33,250 nucleotides of DNA, taken from assembly GCA_017507985.1 (NCBI GenBank), contig JAFVZV010000060.1, positions 1 through 33,250 on the forward strand. Direction: 5' to 3'. Both the position numbers and the translations under genes were made by a program. This document shows, piece by piece, positions 7,133-15,069 of the stretch (the first letter of the stretch is position 1; each line of letters starts with the position of its first letter). The DNA comes from Clostridia bacterium (lineage in GTDB: Bacteria > Bacillota > Clostridia > Oscillospirales > CAG-272). Under the pieces are notes generated by a model. That model did no database searches. It was not told the DNA's origin and saw only the letters and a list, made by a program, of their open reading frames with translations.

Positions 7133-8014
7133 TCAGTTTGCCTCCTTTGCGCTCTCGTAATAGTGCATCAAAATCTCCTCGGGATCGGGATCGGTGATGC
7201 TGACATCCTCAAGTGACATACGAGCCAAGGCCTGCAAAAGGACATCGGTTTGGCCGTTATACATGAACTGTACCGTTTTTCCCTTGGCGCGGGTGTGCTT
7301 CAGACCCGGGATCAAGGGCGGCATAGTGGTACCGTGCAGCACTACTCGCTTGGCTCCGATTTGCTTGAGGTTTTGAATCGTATCTGAAACAATCAAATGT
7401 CCTTCTCTGATTACCGCAGCGCGGTTACAATAACGCATGACCTCGGACAGCACGTGCGAGGACAAGAAGATCGTCGCGCCCTGTTCATTGCGCTCTTGCA
7501 ATATGGTAAAAAATTCTTTTTGCATCAACGGGTCAAGACCGCTGGTCGGCTCATCAAGAATATAGAGCTTGGGATTGTGCTGAAGGGCGGCGACAATGCC
7601 CACTTTTTTGCGATTGCCCAGAGAGAGCTCATCGATCTTGCGCGAGGTGTCAAGCTCAAGACGTTCGCACAGCTCACGCGCCTGCTCGGTACAATCACAT
7701 TTTCGCAAGTTGGCAGACAGCTTGAGCAGCTCACCTACTTTCATGCCACTATAAAAGGTAGCTTCGGAGGGAAGATAGCCGATGTCGTTCAAATTTTCGA
7801 TCCTGCATTTGATGGCATCTCTGCCAAAGAGCTCGGCACGACCCGCAGTAGGCGCGATCAAACCAAGCAGCGTGCGGATAAGCGTGCTCTTTCCTGCGCC
7901 ATTGGGGCCGATAAAGCCGAAGAAATCCCCCACTTCTACCGATAGCGACACGTCCTCGATACCCCTCGTCTTGCCGTAAAATTTCGTCAGATGCTCTGTT
8001 TGAATGGCGTTCAT
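7133..8014 (-). CDS. ABC transporter ATP-binding protein (293 aa)
   Basis: A complete ABC ATPase domain: Walker A GPNGAGKS (36-43), signature ELSLGNRKKVGI, Walker B LYILDEPTSGLD, and the switch histidine in FLSSHVLSEV, followed by the C-terminal ~70-residue extension common in the DrrA/CcmA group of exporters. ATG 8014 is preferred because AAGGAG sits 8 nt upstream. The upstream in-frame GTG at 8023 lies directly against the same ribosome-binding site and is unlikely. It is the first gene of a two-gene operon with its permease. Confidence 0.93.
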   Translation of the reverse strand: MNAIQTEHLTKFYGKTRGIEDVSLSVEVGDFFGFIGPNGAGKSTLIRTLLGLIAPTAGRAELFGRDAIKCRIENLNDIGYLPSEATFYSGMKVGELLKLSANLRKCDCTEQARELCERLELDTSRKIDELSLGNRKKVGIVAALQHNPKLYILDEPTSGLDPLMQKEFFTILQERNEQGATIFLSSHVLSEVMRYCNRAAVIREGHLIVSDTIQNLKQIGAKRVVLHGTTMPPLIPGLKHTRAKGKTVQFMYNGQTDVLLQALARMSLEDVSITDPDPEEILMHYYESAKEAN

Positions 8015-8056
8015 ACTACTCACTCCTTACTTGCTTCCTTGTCGAAAGCACAATGT

Positions 8057-8086
8057 AGTATAGCACAAAAACGAGCATATTGTCAA
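8057..8086 (-). promoter_or_regulatory. Sigma-A promoter of the ABC operon
   Basis: Minus strand TTGACA (8086-8081), 18-bp spacer, TATACT (8062-8057), about 43 bp before the ATPase start codon. Confidence 0.72.
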
Positions 8087-8145
8087 TAGAAAAACAAGTC
8101 TCGCAGAAGGGAGACGATCTTTTGAACAATAATTTTTGAAAAAAC

Positions 8146-8174
8146 TTGAAATGTCGCACTGCATTTGCTATAAT
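8146..8174 (+). promoter_or_regulatory. Sigma-A promoter of the M48 protease gene
   Basis: TTGAAA (8146-8151), 17-bp spacer, TATAAT (8169-8174), giving a leader of about 55 nt. Confidence 0.8.
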
Positions 8175-8235
8175 TAAAGCAGAATATCTACGTATGAAAT
8201 AGATTGTTCAACTTTATTCGTGTGGAGGGCTTCAT

Positions 8236-9462
8236 ATGACACTGAAAATCGGAGTTTTATTACTGGTGATCTTGGGCGGGCTGTATAAGATCGTGTTGAG
8301 TATTGTCGAATATCGCTCGGCAAACAATCCCACGCCGGAAAACGTTGCGAATGTATACGATGCCGAAACATATGAAAAATGGAAAAAATACGGTGCCGAG
8401 CACGGCAGACTTGCGTTGGTATCGGGTATCGTTTCTTGTCTGGTCTCACTGGCACTGCTGTGTACCGAGGCGTACGCCGCATTTGCCGCACTGTTTCCCG
8501 CAGGCGCCTTTTGGCAGTTGCTTGCTGTTGTACTGCTGGAAAGCGCGGTGGGCATTGTCATTGAGATTTTTAGAAGCTACGTCGCGACTATGGTGATCGA
8601 GCAAAAATACGGCTTCAACCGCTCGACGGTCAAGACGTTTATTTTTGACAGAATCCGCTCTGCGATTCTTGAAATCATTTTCTCGCTGGGGCTTGCGTGG
8701 CTGATGTACTTCGCTCACAGCCGCACGGGCGATTATCTGATTTTGCTGTTTGCGGGCGCAATGTTCTTGATTTCGTTGGTGATCACGTTTATGTATCCTG
8801 TATTCAGCCGCATCGGCAATAAGTTCGTGCCGCTTGAGGAGGGCGAGCTCAAGGACCGTCTGATGGCTCTTTTGACCAAGCATGGCTACAAGGTCAAGGC
8901 GATTGAGGTCATGGATGCTTCGCGTCGAACCACCAAGCTGGATGCATATTTTACCGGCTTCGGCAAGATGAAGACTATCGTTTTGTTTGACAATCTGCTC
9001 AACGCTATGACGCCGGATGAGATTTGCGCCGTGTTCGCTCATGAGCTGGGTCACGGATTACACAAGGACGTGCTCAAACGCCAGATATTGAATATCGTCA
9101 ATTTACTGTTGATGGGGCTTGTCGTTTGGATTACCGTCCGCGAGCCGCTGTTACATACCGCCTTTGGCTTTGAGGATGTCAACTACGGCTTTGCCTATAT
9201 TCTCACAGGCATTGGACTTGGAATCCTCCAACCGCTGACGGGATTGCTTATGAACGCGGTCAGTCGCCGTGCCGAATACCGTGCAGATCGTCAAGCGGTA
9301 AAGGAAGGCTATGGCGAGGCCATGATCACGGCTTTCAAAAAGTTGGCTAAAAATAATTTCGCGCATCTTGCCCCTTCAGCGCTCAACGTCGTACTCGAAT
9401 ATAGCCACCCACCGCTCAGCCGCCGTGTGGAAGAGGTCGAAAAGGCTATGAAGAATCAATAA
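8236..9462 (+). CDS. M48-family membrane metalloprotease (CAAX prenyl protease/Ste24-like), 408 aa
   Basis: A multi-pass membrane protein with hydrophobic segments near 4-22, 62-110, 144-160, 166-190, 285-302 and 320-340. The zinc site is HELGH (269-273) with the third ligand E347 in RRAEYRADRQA. The N-terminal half, with EQKYGFNRSTVKTFIFDRI, is the CAAX protease N-terminal region, and HPPLSRRVEEVEK near the C-terminus is the conserved M48 closing motif. This matches Ste24-like enzymes, which cleave peptides or proteins at the membrane; bacterial members are linked to membrane protein quality control. ATG 8236 follows GGAGGG at 6-nt spacing. It is a single-gene unit. Confidence 0.93.
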   Translation: MTLKIGVLLLVILGGLYKIVLSIVEYRSANNPTPENVANVYDAETYEKWKKYGAEHGRLALVSGIVSCLVSLALLCTEAYAAFAALFPAGAFWQLLAVVLLESAVGIVIEIFRSYVATMVIEQKYGFNRSTVKTFIFDRIRSAILEIIFSLGLAWLMYFAHSRTGDYLILLFAGAMFLISLVITFMYPVFSRIGNKFVPLEEGELKDRLMALLTKHGYKVKAIEVMDASRRTTKLDAYFTGFGKMKTIVLFDNLLNAMTPDEICAVFAHELGHGLHKDVLKRQILNIVNLLLMGLVVWITVREPLLHTAFGFEDVNYGFAYILTGIGLGILQPLTGLLMNAVSRRAEYRADRQAVKEGYGEAMITAFKKLAKNNFAHLAPSALNVVLEYSHPPLSRRVEEVEKAMKNQ

Positions 9463-9463
9463 T

Positions 9464-9506
9464 AAAAAACAACGGACTGTCTCACTTGGGTGGGGCAGTC
9501 CGTTGT
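9464..9506. terminator. Bidirectional intrinsic terminator
   Basis: A ~15-bp stem with a few G-T pairs (9470-9484 with 9491-9505). The A run on its left gives a U run for the minus-strand nucleotidase gene; for the plus strand the T tract is weaker. Confidence 0.78.
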
Positions 9507-9512
9507 CTGATA

Positions 9513-11084
9513 TTATTTTGATTGAAGACCGCCCGCCTTGATATACTCTGCCAACAGATCGCGGGCGAAATAGTCGGCTTCAAATTCTTTGACCACCGTC
9601 AGTCGGTTGGGCGCGTAGGAGGAGGTATAGCTGTCGACGATGATGTAGTAAGTTGCGTTCGGATCGAGATTTTTCTTGACCGAAGCGCCGTAATCGTCGT
9701 AATAAATAAAGTAATTGCTGTTGGATGTGTAGAAGAATTTTGAGGATAGATCGCGTCCCTTGACAGAGCAGAGAACAATGCGGTTGTCAAAAGGAAAAAC
9801 TGCCTGCAATTGGCTGTAGGTTACCTCTCCCGCCGGCAAATAGCCGGGACTGCGGACAGACAAAAAGCCACCGCCCAGTACGATGTCGTATTGCTCGCCC
9901 CATTGTTCTACTCCAAAGTCATAATATAGCTTGGAAACCAAAGAACGCAACGTGCTGCCGTCGCGCGAGACGGCATTTTTGCCCAATACCGTTGCGCCGA
10001 TCGAAACCTGTTCCTCGTATTTTTCCATCAGCTCATTTACAATGGGGTCGTCGGCAAGCGAGCTGTAGCTGCTTGTCGAAACGAATTCAGCCTCGCGGAT
10101 GCTCCAGGTGTCATTGAGGGGATTGACAGACAGCTCTACGTGGCAGATGCCTTTGTTATCACCGCCGTTTTGCAGATGGTACACACCGTGCTCGTCCTTA
10201 TAGACGTATCTTTGATGGGTGTGTCCCTCAAATACCAGATCGACGTAGCCGTCGGACAGGGATATGTCATAGTAAGAGGAAAGCTTGGAGGTGGGAATGA
10301 CAGAAACGTCATCGTAGCTGCTTTTACCGTAGCCGTCGTGCAAAGAATAGACGATCAAATCTGCTCCAAGCGAGCGCAAGCGTTCAGATTCTGCCTTGAC
10401 CAGCGAGGTCAGATCGCTTCCCGTTTTGAAATAAACATCCTCGACTTTGTCGGGAGCGATGGATGAATAGCAATCGCCTATGGCACCGATGATGCCGATG
10501 ATAAGGCCATCCTGCTCGATTAGAACGGAAGGCTCACAATAATCCACGCGCTTATTGGTGGCGCGGTCGTAAACGTTAATGGCCAAAAAGGGAAACTCGG
10601 CAGCCTCGGCATTTTGCTCGATGGCCTCCTCGCCCCAATCGTATTCATGATTGCCCAGCGTCATGCAAGCAAAGTCCAGCGCATTCATCCAATCGGTCAG
10701 GATCAGCCCACGGGTCAAATTGGACTCTGAGCTACCTTGCCAGGTGTCACCCGAGGAAAGCAGAATGGCGCTGTCATCGGCGGCAATGGCTGTCTTGAGA
10801 TAGGTGGTCAGCTCGTCAACGCCGGGGTGGTTGTCACCATCGGCAAATTTGCCGTGTAGGTCGTTGATGGCGTAAAAGTCGAGCACAACCAGCACCGTGA
10901 TGCCGCAAGTATCGCAATGCCCGTTGTCATCCGTGTCGATATGGACGCAGTTCTCAAACGGGGGACGCGGCTCTTGATCCTGGGGCGTGTCTGCGACGGG
11001 CGGCTTGCAACCGATCAAAACGAATAATTGACAAAGCAGTAATAACCAAGCAGAAAAGCGCACAAGGCGGGTACGTTGGTTCAT
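9513..11084 (-). CDS. Secreted 5'-nucleotidase / cyclic phosphodiesterase-type metallophosphatase lipoprotein
   Basis: About 523 residues. A signal peptide ends in the lipobox LIGC (Cys26), so the mature protein should be lipid-anchored outside the membrane. A linker carries HIDTDDNGHCDTCG, an Asp/Cys motif often seen in clostridial surface proteins. The metallophosphatase domain shows FYAINDLHGKF (70-80), SGDTW, GNHEYDWG (144-151) and FEGHTHQR; the 5'-nucleotidase C-terminal domain follows, with GGGFLSVRSPG. Family members dephosphorylate extracellular nucleotides so that nucleosides can be taken up. ATG 11084 is chosen because GGAG lies 8 nt upstream; the TTG at 11090 would be only 2 nt from it. 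Single-gene unit with its own promoter. Confidence 0.9.
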   Translation of the reverse strand: MNQRTRLVRFSAWLLLLCQLFVLIGCKPPVADTPQDQEPRPPFENCVHIDTDDNGHCDTCGITVLVVLDFYAINDLHGKFADGDNHPGVDELTTYLKTAIAADDSAILLSSGDTWQGSSESNLTRGLILTDWMNALDFACMTLGNHEYDWGEEAIEQNAEAAEFPFLAINVYDRATNKRVDYCEPSVLIEQDGLIIGIIGAIGDCYSSIAPDKVEDVYFKTGSDLTSLVKAESERLRSLGADLIVYSLHDGYGKSSYDDVSVIPTSKLSSYYDISLSDGYVDLVFEGHTHQRYVYKDEHGVYHLQNGGDNKGICHVELSVNPLNDTWSIREAEFVSTSSYSSLADDPIVNELMEKYEEQVSIGATVLGKNAVSRDGSTLRSLVSKLYYDFGVEQWGEQYDIVLGGGFLSVRSPGYLPAGEVTYSQLQAVFPFDNRIVLCSVKGRDLSSKFFYTSNSNYFIYYDDYGASVKKNLDPNATYYIIVDSYTSSYAPNRLTVVKEFEADYFARDLLAEYIKAGGLQSK

Positions 11085-11114
11085 GATCAAATCTCCAATA
11101 TCGTATTTTTATCA

Positions 11115-11143
11115 AGTATACCAAATTTTTTGTCGGATTGCAA
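11115..11143 (-). promoter_or_regulatory. Sigma-A promoter of the 5'-nucleotidase gene
   Basis: Minus strand TTGCAA (11143-11138), 17-bp spacer, TATACT (11120-11115), about 30 bp before the start codon. Confidence 0.72.
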
Positions 11144-11191
11144 GACAAAGAAAAAAAGAAGATAAAATTTATATTGCCACACCGGCAAACA

Positions 11192-11220
11192 TTGACACAT
11201 CCCGCGATTTATGGTATACT
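11192..11220 (+). promoter_or_regulatory. Sigma-A promoter of the hypothetical-hisJ-helicase operon
   Basis: A consensus TTGACA (11192-11197), 17-bp spacer, TATACT (11215-11220). The predicted leader is about 49 nt. No other convincing promoter appears before the next two genes. Confidence 0.8.
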
Positions 11221-11275
11221 TTTCATTGAATGGATGACACTATTGCATATTCGTAGCAAAAAACAGGGGGGCCGT

Positions 11276-12271
11276 ATGGAACAACACAAAAAGGCGCTTG
11301 AAAGCGCTAATGTTTCGTGGAATCGCATGGAAGTCAACCGTTGCCTGCTTCCCGTTCTGCGTTTTGTCGATGCGGCACGGATGAACGACGTGTCAAGAGA
11401 AGAATATAACGAGCTGTTGCGCGGGGCACTACAAGCCTGCCGCGCCCGTCCCGATGCGTACCGTCAGATCTCTCACGTTTTTTGCACGGGCTCGGAGCAG
11501 ACGCTTGAGCAATGGTTCGGTTGGATCGAATGTGACGACGAACTGTTGGATGGGGCATTTGACTTCATCAATGACGAGCTCAACGGTGTGGCAAAGCATG
11601 AGCCTATACAGATTTCGTTACATGAAGATATGTTCTTTGCGGAGCTGCTTCATATTGCACAGGGAGAAGGAACCGTCGATCTTCGCTATCCGTTTGAGCA
11701 ATTCTATTTTTGCGACGAATTTATCTATAAGGATTATCTCTTCCGTCGCATCGAGCTTGCCGACAAGTGTAAGGCATGGATTCGTCGATATCAGCCATAC
11801 TATCAGCGAGCGTGGACGTGGTACTGCGAGCATGGAGGTAAGCATTGCGCTGTCAGCGTCGAGCACCATGCGTATATGGAATTGTATGAATATTTCCTTG
11901 AGCGTATCGCCTATGAGGACCGCTTGCGCAATGACCGTCAGGCACTTGAATATGAACGGGGTGGCTTGGGCTGGTTCCATCGTGAGCGCAAGCGAGAAAT
12001 TGACCGCGAGCTTTACGAGCTGGATCTGGCAGAGCTGGAAATGCGTTTGGAGGATGCTCGTGAAAGATACGATGCTTACGAGGCGCAATTTGAAAATGAT
12101 CGCAAAGCATGGGAAGAGGAGCTGCGCTGTGCCCCTCTGACCGCTTTTGGACGCCGCAAGGAGCTCAAGCAAAAGCTCAGCGCACTAAATGAAAAGCTGC
12201 TGCAATACCGCAAGGAGTTTGGATTGGATGACCTGCAAGCACAGTACAACAAATTGTTCAAGAAAAAGTAA
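11276..12271 (+). CDS. Unrecognised protein with C-terminal coiled coil (331 aa)
   Basis: I do not recognise this family. ATG 11276 is chosen because AGGGGGG lies just upstream and the promoter at 11192-11220 excludes the longer in-frame reading. The protein is soluble, without a signal peptide or membrane segments. The N-terminal ~220 residues are rich in aromatic and acidic residues (for example FEQFYFCDEFIYKDYLFRR, YQPYYQRAWTWYCEHGGKH). Residues ~230-325 are highly charged and helical (ELYELDLAELEMRLEDARE, then LKQKLSALNEKLLQYRKE) and probably form a coiled coil. It is the first gene of an operon with a histidinol-phosphatase-like PHP protein 21 nt downstream and a Suv3-like helicase. No function is proposed. 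Confidence 0.8.
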   Translation: MEQHKKALESANVSWNRMEVNRCLLPVLRFVDAARMNDVSREEYNELLRGALQACRARPDAYRQISHVFCTGSEQTLEQWFGWIECDDELLDGAFDFINDELNGVAKHEPIQISLHEDMFFAELLHIAQGEGTVDLRYPFEQFYFCDEFIYKDYLFRRIELADKCKAWIRRYQPYYQRAWTWYCEHGGKHCAVSVEHHAYMELYEYFLERIAYEDRLRNDRQALEYERGGLGWFHRERKREIDRELYELDLAELEMRLEDARERYDAYEAQFENDRKAWEEELRCAPLTAFGRRKELKQKLSALNEKLLQYRKEFGLDDLQAQYNKLFKKK

Positions 12272-12292
12272 GAAAGCAAAGGGAAAACAAAT

Positions 12293-13063
12293 ATGATTGC
12301 CAATTACCACACCCATACCTTCCGCTGCCATCATGCAAGCGGTGTGGAACGGGACTATATTGAAAAAGCAATAGCCGAGGGACTGACGGTTATGGGCTTT
12401 TCGGACCATGTTCCTATGCCGTTTCCCGACGGTCATCAATCCGGCTTTCGGATACGCATTGAGGAGCTGGAGGACTATGTCCGCACGCTTCAAGCACTGC
12501 GCGAGGAATATAAAGACCGCATTGAGATTCTGATTGGCTTTGAAGCGGAATACTATCCTGCGTATTTTGACGCTATGCTTGACCTGCTCGCACCGTACGA
12601 TTACGACTATATGATTCTTGGTCAGCATTTTATCGACAACGAAGCTTCCTCCTACGCGGCGACGCCTGTGACGGACGAAGCTTACATCACGCGCTATGTC
12701 GATCAAGTGCTCGAGGGCTTGTCAACGGGTAAGTATACCTACTTAGCTCACCCTGACGTGTACAATTTTACGGGCGATGAAAATGTGTATTACAAGCACA
12801 TGAAGCGTCTGTGCGAGGGATGTAAGAGCATGAATATTCCCGTCGAGATCAATTTACTTGGCCTTATGGGAAAACGGCACTATCCGTCCGACCGCTTTTA
12901 CCGCATCGCGGCTGAGGTAGGCAACGATGCCGTCATCGGCTGTGATGCGCACCATGTCAAGGACGTAGCTGATCCCGAGGCATTGCGCGCAGGTGAAGAA
13001 TTTGCGGCAAAGTACGGTCTGCGAGTATTGGAAACGGTGGAATTGAAAAATCCTAAAAAATAA
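12293..13063 (+). CDS. PHP-domain histidinol-phosphatase (HisJ-type), 256 aa
   Basis: A complete PHP phosphoesterase domain: YHTHTFRCHHA (H6, H8), the FSDHVPMPFPDG motif (SDH at 37-39), GFEAEY, the LGQHFI region, TYLAHPDVYNF, EINLLGL and GCDAHHVKD. This motif set and length match HisJ-type histidinol-phosphatases, which hydrolyse histidinol phosphate in the penultimate step of histidine synthesis. No other his genes are nearby, so a different phosphoester substrate is possible. The ATG follows AAAGGGAAA. It sits in the middle of the operon between the unknown coiled-coil protein and the helicase. Confidence 0.87.
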   Translation: MIANYHTHTFRCHHASGVERDYIEKAIAEGLTVMGFSDHVPMPFPDGHQSGFRIRIEELEDYVRTLQALREEYKDRIEILIGFEAEYYPAYFDAMLDLLAPYDYDYMILGQHFIDNEASSYAATPVTDEAYITRYVDQVLEGLSTGKYTYLAHPDVYNFTGDENVYYKHMKRLCEGCKSMNIPVEINLLGLMGKRHYPSDRFYRIAAEVGNDAVIGCDAHHVKDVADPEALRAGEEFAAKYGLRVLETVELKNPKK

Positions 13064-13074
13064 TGTGAAATTCT

Positions 13075-13099
13075 GGGGAGACCCGCTTGCGGTTTCCCC
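13075..13099 (+). other. Hairpin in the hisJ-helicase intergenic region
   Basis: A GC-rich near-palindrome that can form about 9-10 bp with one bulge (GGGGA...TCCCC outer arms, CCGC/GCGG inner). It lacks a T run and lies ~15 nt before the helicase ribosome-binding site AAAGGAGG. It may be an RNA processing or stability element rather than a terminator. Confidence 0.45.
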
Positions 13100-13128
13100 T
13101 CTCGCCTTGTATAGAAAGGAGGTCGCGT

Positions 13129-14955
13129 ATGTGCGCTAAAAGACGGCACTATCATCACCGCGGTCGCGGACATAGCAAAAAGCCCAAGACAGGAAGGCAG
13201 ATCCTGCAAAGCGAGCTGGAAAGCCGTGGTTGGAGCGTAGAAATGCGCAAGCAGCTATTGCCGCCTGCAGGACGTGTCAACGTGCCTGACGGAAAGGGCG
13301 GGGCGATCAGCGAGCGCTTCTGGTGGGAGCGCGATGTGCTGGCTACCGAGAGCAGTGACCAATTTCGCACTATGCTGACGCAGGAGCTGCAAAAGAAAAA
13401 GCGCCGCGAGCGTCAGATGCAGGAGTTTTTGCGCCGCATGGAGCAGCTTTCTCCCACGTCTGCGCCCAAGGAGGAATATCCGTTGGCGCGAGGCATGAAG
13501 CGACAGTTCTATTTGCACGTCGGTCCTACCAACAGCGGTAAGACCTACGATGCACTCGAACGCTTAAAAACGGCCGAGTCGGGCGTATATTTGGGTCCCT
13601 TGCGTCTGCTTGCCCTTGAAATATATGACCGCTTCCGCGCAGAGGACATCCCGTGCTCGATGGTCACAGGCGAGGAGGCGTTTATCGATGAGGAGGCGGG
13701 CATTACGGCCTGTACCATCGAGATGATGGACAGCACCAAGCTGTACGACGTGGCCGTTATTGACGAAGCCCAAATGTTGTCCGATCCCTTCCGCGGACAC
13801 AACTGGACCAAAGCCATCCTCGGTGTGGCTGCTGACGAAATTCACGTTTGCTTGGCGCCCGAGGCTGAGGATCTGGTGCTTCGCATGATCGAGGAATGCG
13901 GAGACATGGTGCAGGTGATTTACCATGAGCGCAAAACGCCGCTGACCTTTCGACCGGGGCGTTTCCATCTCAAGGACGTGTGTCCGGGCGACGCGCTGAT
14001 CGTCTTTTCCCGTCGTTCCGTGTTGGAGCTTGCCGCAGAGCTTGATGGCATGAAGATACGCGCCAGCGTCATCTATGGCGATCTGCCGCCCGCTTCTCGG
14101 CGCGAGCAGGTGCGTCGCTTTATGGAGGGCGAGACGCAGGTGGTCGTCAGCACCGATGCCATTGGCATGGGAATGAATCTGGCCATTCAGCGCGTCATTT
14201 TCGTTGAAAGCCGCAAGTTCGACGGCGTGGAATACCGTTTGCTCAAGCCGAGCGAGATCAAGCAGATTGCGGGAAGAGCAGGGCGCTTCGGCATTTTCGA
14301 CGAGGGTATCGTCATGGCCATGCAGGATGCCGACGTGATTCGCGCAGGACTTAACGCGACGGTCGAGCCCATTACCACAGCTTATCTCGGTTTCCCGGAA
14401 ATTCTGATGAACATGGAAAGCTCACTCCGCCGCATCATGACCGACTGGTCACAGACCGAAACGGCCGGCTTTTATCAAAAGATGGACGTGGGAGAGATAC
14501 TTACGTTGCATGATGCGCTGGCCACAGCCGACCGCGTGACCTTTGGCGTGCTGGACAAGCAAACGCTCTATCGCATGATCACCTGCTCGGTCAATATCAA
14601 AAACGAGGCTATGGTCGCCCAATGGATTTCCTATTGCGGCGAATATCTGCGCTCGATGGAGCTGACTCCGCCCGAAATGTGCCAATCACAGGATCTGCGC
14701 AAGCTCGAGACCGAGTACCGTTGTCTCGACCTGTATTTCCAATTTGGACGGCGCATGGGGCGGCATTACGACTACGAATACCTCACCCGCCGTCGGCGCG
14801 AGCTGGAGGATGCCATCGACGAGCAGCTTCAGCGCGGCAAGCGCCGCTACGCCAAGCGCTGTACCATGTGTGGCGGCATCTTGCCCTACGGCAGTCGCCA
14901 AAAGCTGTGTAAGGCCTGCTTTGAGAAGGTGTATGGCGTGGGCGTGTTAAGATAA
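13129..14955 (+). CDS. Suv3-like ATP-dependent RNA helicase with C-terminal zinc ribbon (608 aa)
   Basis: The N-terminal ~120 residues are basic and charged (RRHYHHRGRGHSKK, then a Lys/Arg/Glu-rich helix). The helicase core begins with FYLHVGPTNSGKTYDALERL (Walker A 132-139), GVYLGPLRLLALE (motif Ia), DEAQ (212-215), VIYGDLPPASRR, TDAIGMGMN and motif VI QIAGRAGRFG (379-388). These signatures match the Suv3/SUPV3L1 group of SF2 RNA helicases, which in mitochondria unwind RNA for degradation. The C-terminus has a CxxC...CxxC zinc ribbon (C578, C581, C594, C597) that could bind RNA or protein. ATG 13129 is fixed by AAAGGAGG; a longer in-frame start would place the ribosome-binding site inside the gene. 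A partner exonuclease is not encoded nearby. Confidence 0.88.
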   Translation: MCAKRRHYHHRGRGHSKKPKTGRQILQSELESRGWSVEMRKQLLPPAGRVNVPDGKGGAISERFWWERDVLATESSDQFRTMLTQELQKKKRRERQMQEFLRRMEQLSPTSAPKEEYPLARGMKRQFYLHVGPTNSGKTYDALERLKTAESGVYLGPLRLLALEIYDRFRAEDIPCSMVTGEEAFIDEEAGITACTIEMMDSTKLYDVAVIDEAQMLSDPFRGHNWTKAILGVAADEIHVCLAPEAEDLVLRMIEECGDMVQVIYHERKTPLTFRPGRFHLKDVCPGDALIVFSRRSVLELAAELDGMKIRASVIYGDLPPASRREQVRRFMEGETQVVVSTDAIGMGMNLAIQRVIFVESRKFDGVEYRLLKPSEIKQIAGRAGRFGIFDEGIVMAMQDADVIRAGLNATVEPITTAYLGFPEILMNMESSLRRIMTDWSQTETAGFYQKMDVGEILTLHDALATADRVTFGVLDKQTLYRMITCSVNIKNEAMVAQWISYCGEYLRSMELTPPEMCQSQDLRKLETEYRCLDLYFQFGRRMGRHYDYEYLTRRRRELEDAIDEQLQRGKRRYAKRCTMCGGILPYGSRQKLCKACFEKVYGVGVLR

Positions 14956-14958
14956 TGA

Positions 14959-14997
14959 CGAAAATCCCGACTTTACGGTCGGGATTTTCGTTTTTTT
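14959..14997 (+). terminator. Intrinsic terminator of the helicase operon
   Basis: A 13-bp stem (14959-14971 with 14978-14990) followed by seven T residues (14991-14997). Confidence 0.92.
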
Positions 14998-15007
14998 GCA
15001 TAAATGC

Positions 15008-15036
15008 TTGAAACGGATATATGTTTATGGTATAAT
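15008..15036 (+). promoter_or_regulatory. Sigma-A promoter of the LRR lipoprotein gene
   Basis: TTGAAA (15008-15013), 17-bp spacer, TATAAT (15031-15036), 33 bp before the start codon. Confidence 0.8.
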
Positions 15037-15069
15037 GGAGTTACAAAAATGATGTAGGGAGGATCATAT

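Noticed and set aside
11138..11275. N-terminal extension of the coiled-coil protein to 11138
   Set aside because: The extension covers the TTGACA/TATACT promoter and lacks a ribosome-binding site, while ATG 11276 follows AGGGGGG.
12293..13063. Assigning a histidine biosynthesis operon
   Set aside because: Only the PHP phosphatase resembles a his gene; the neighbours are a helicase and an unknown protein, so pathway membership is not supported by context.
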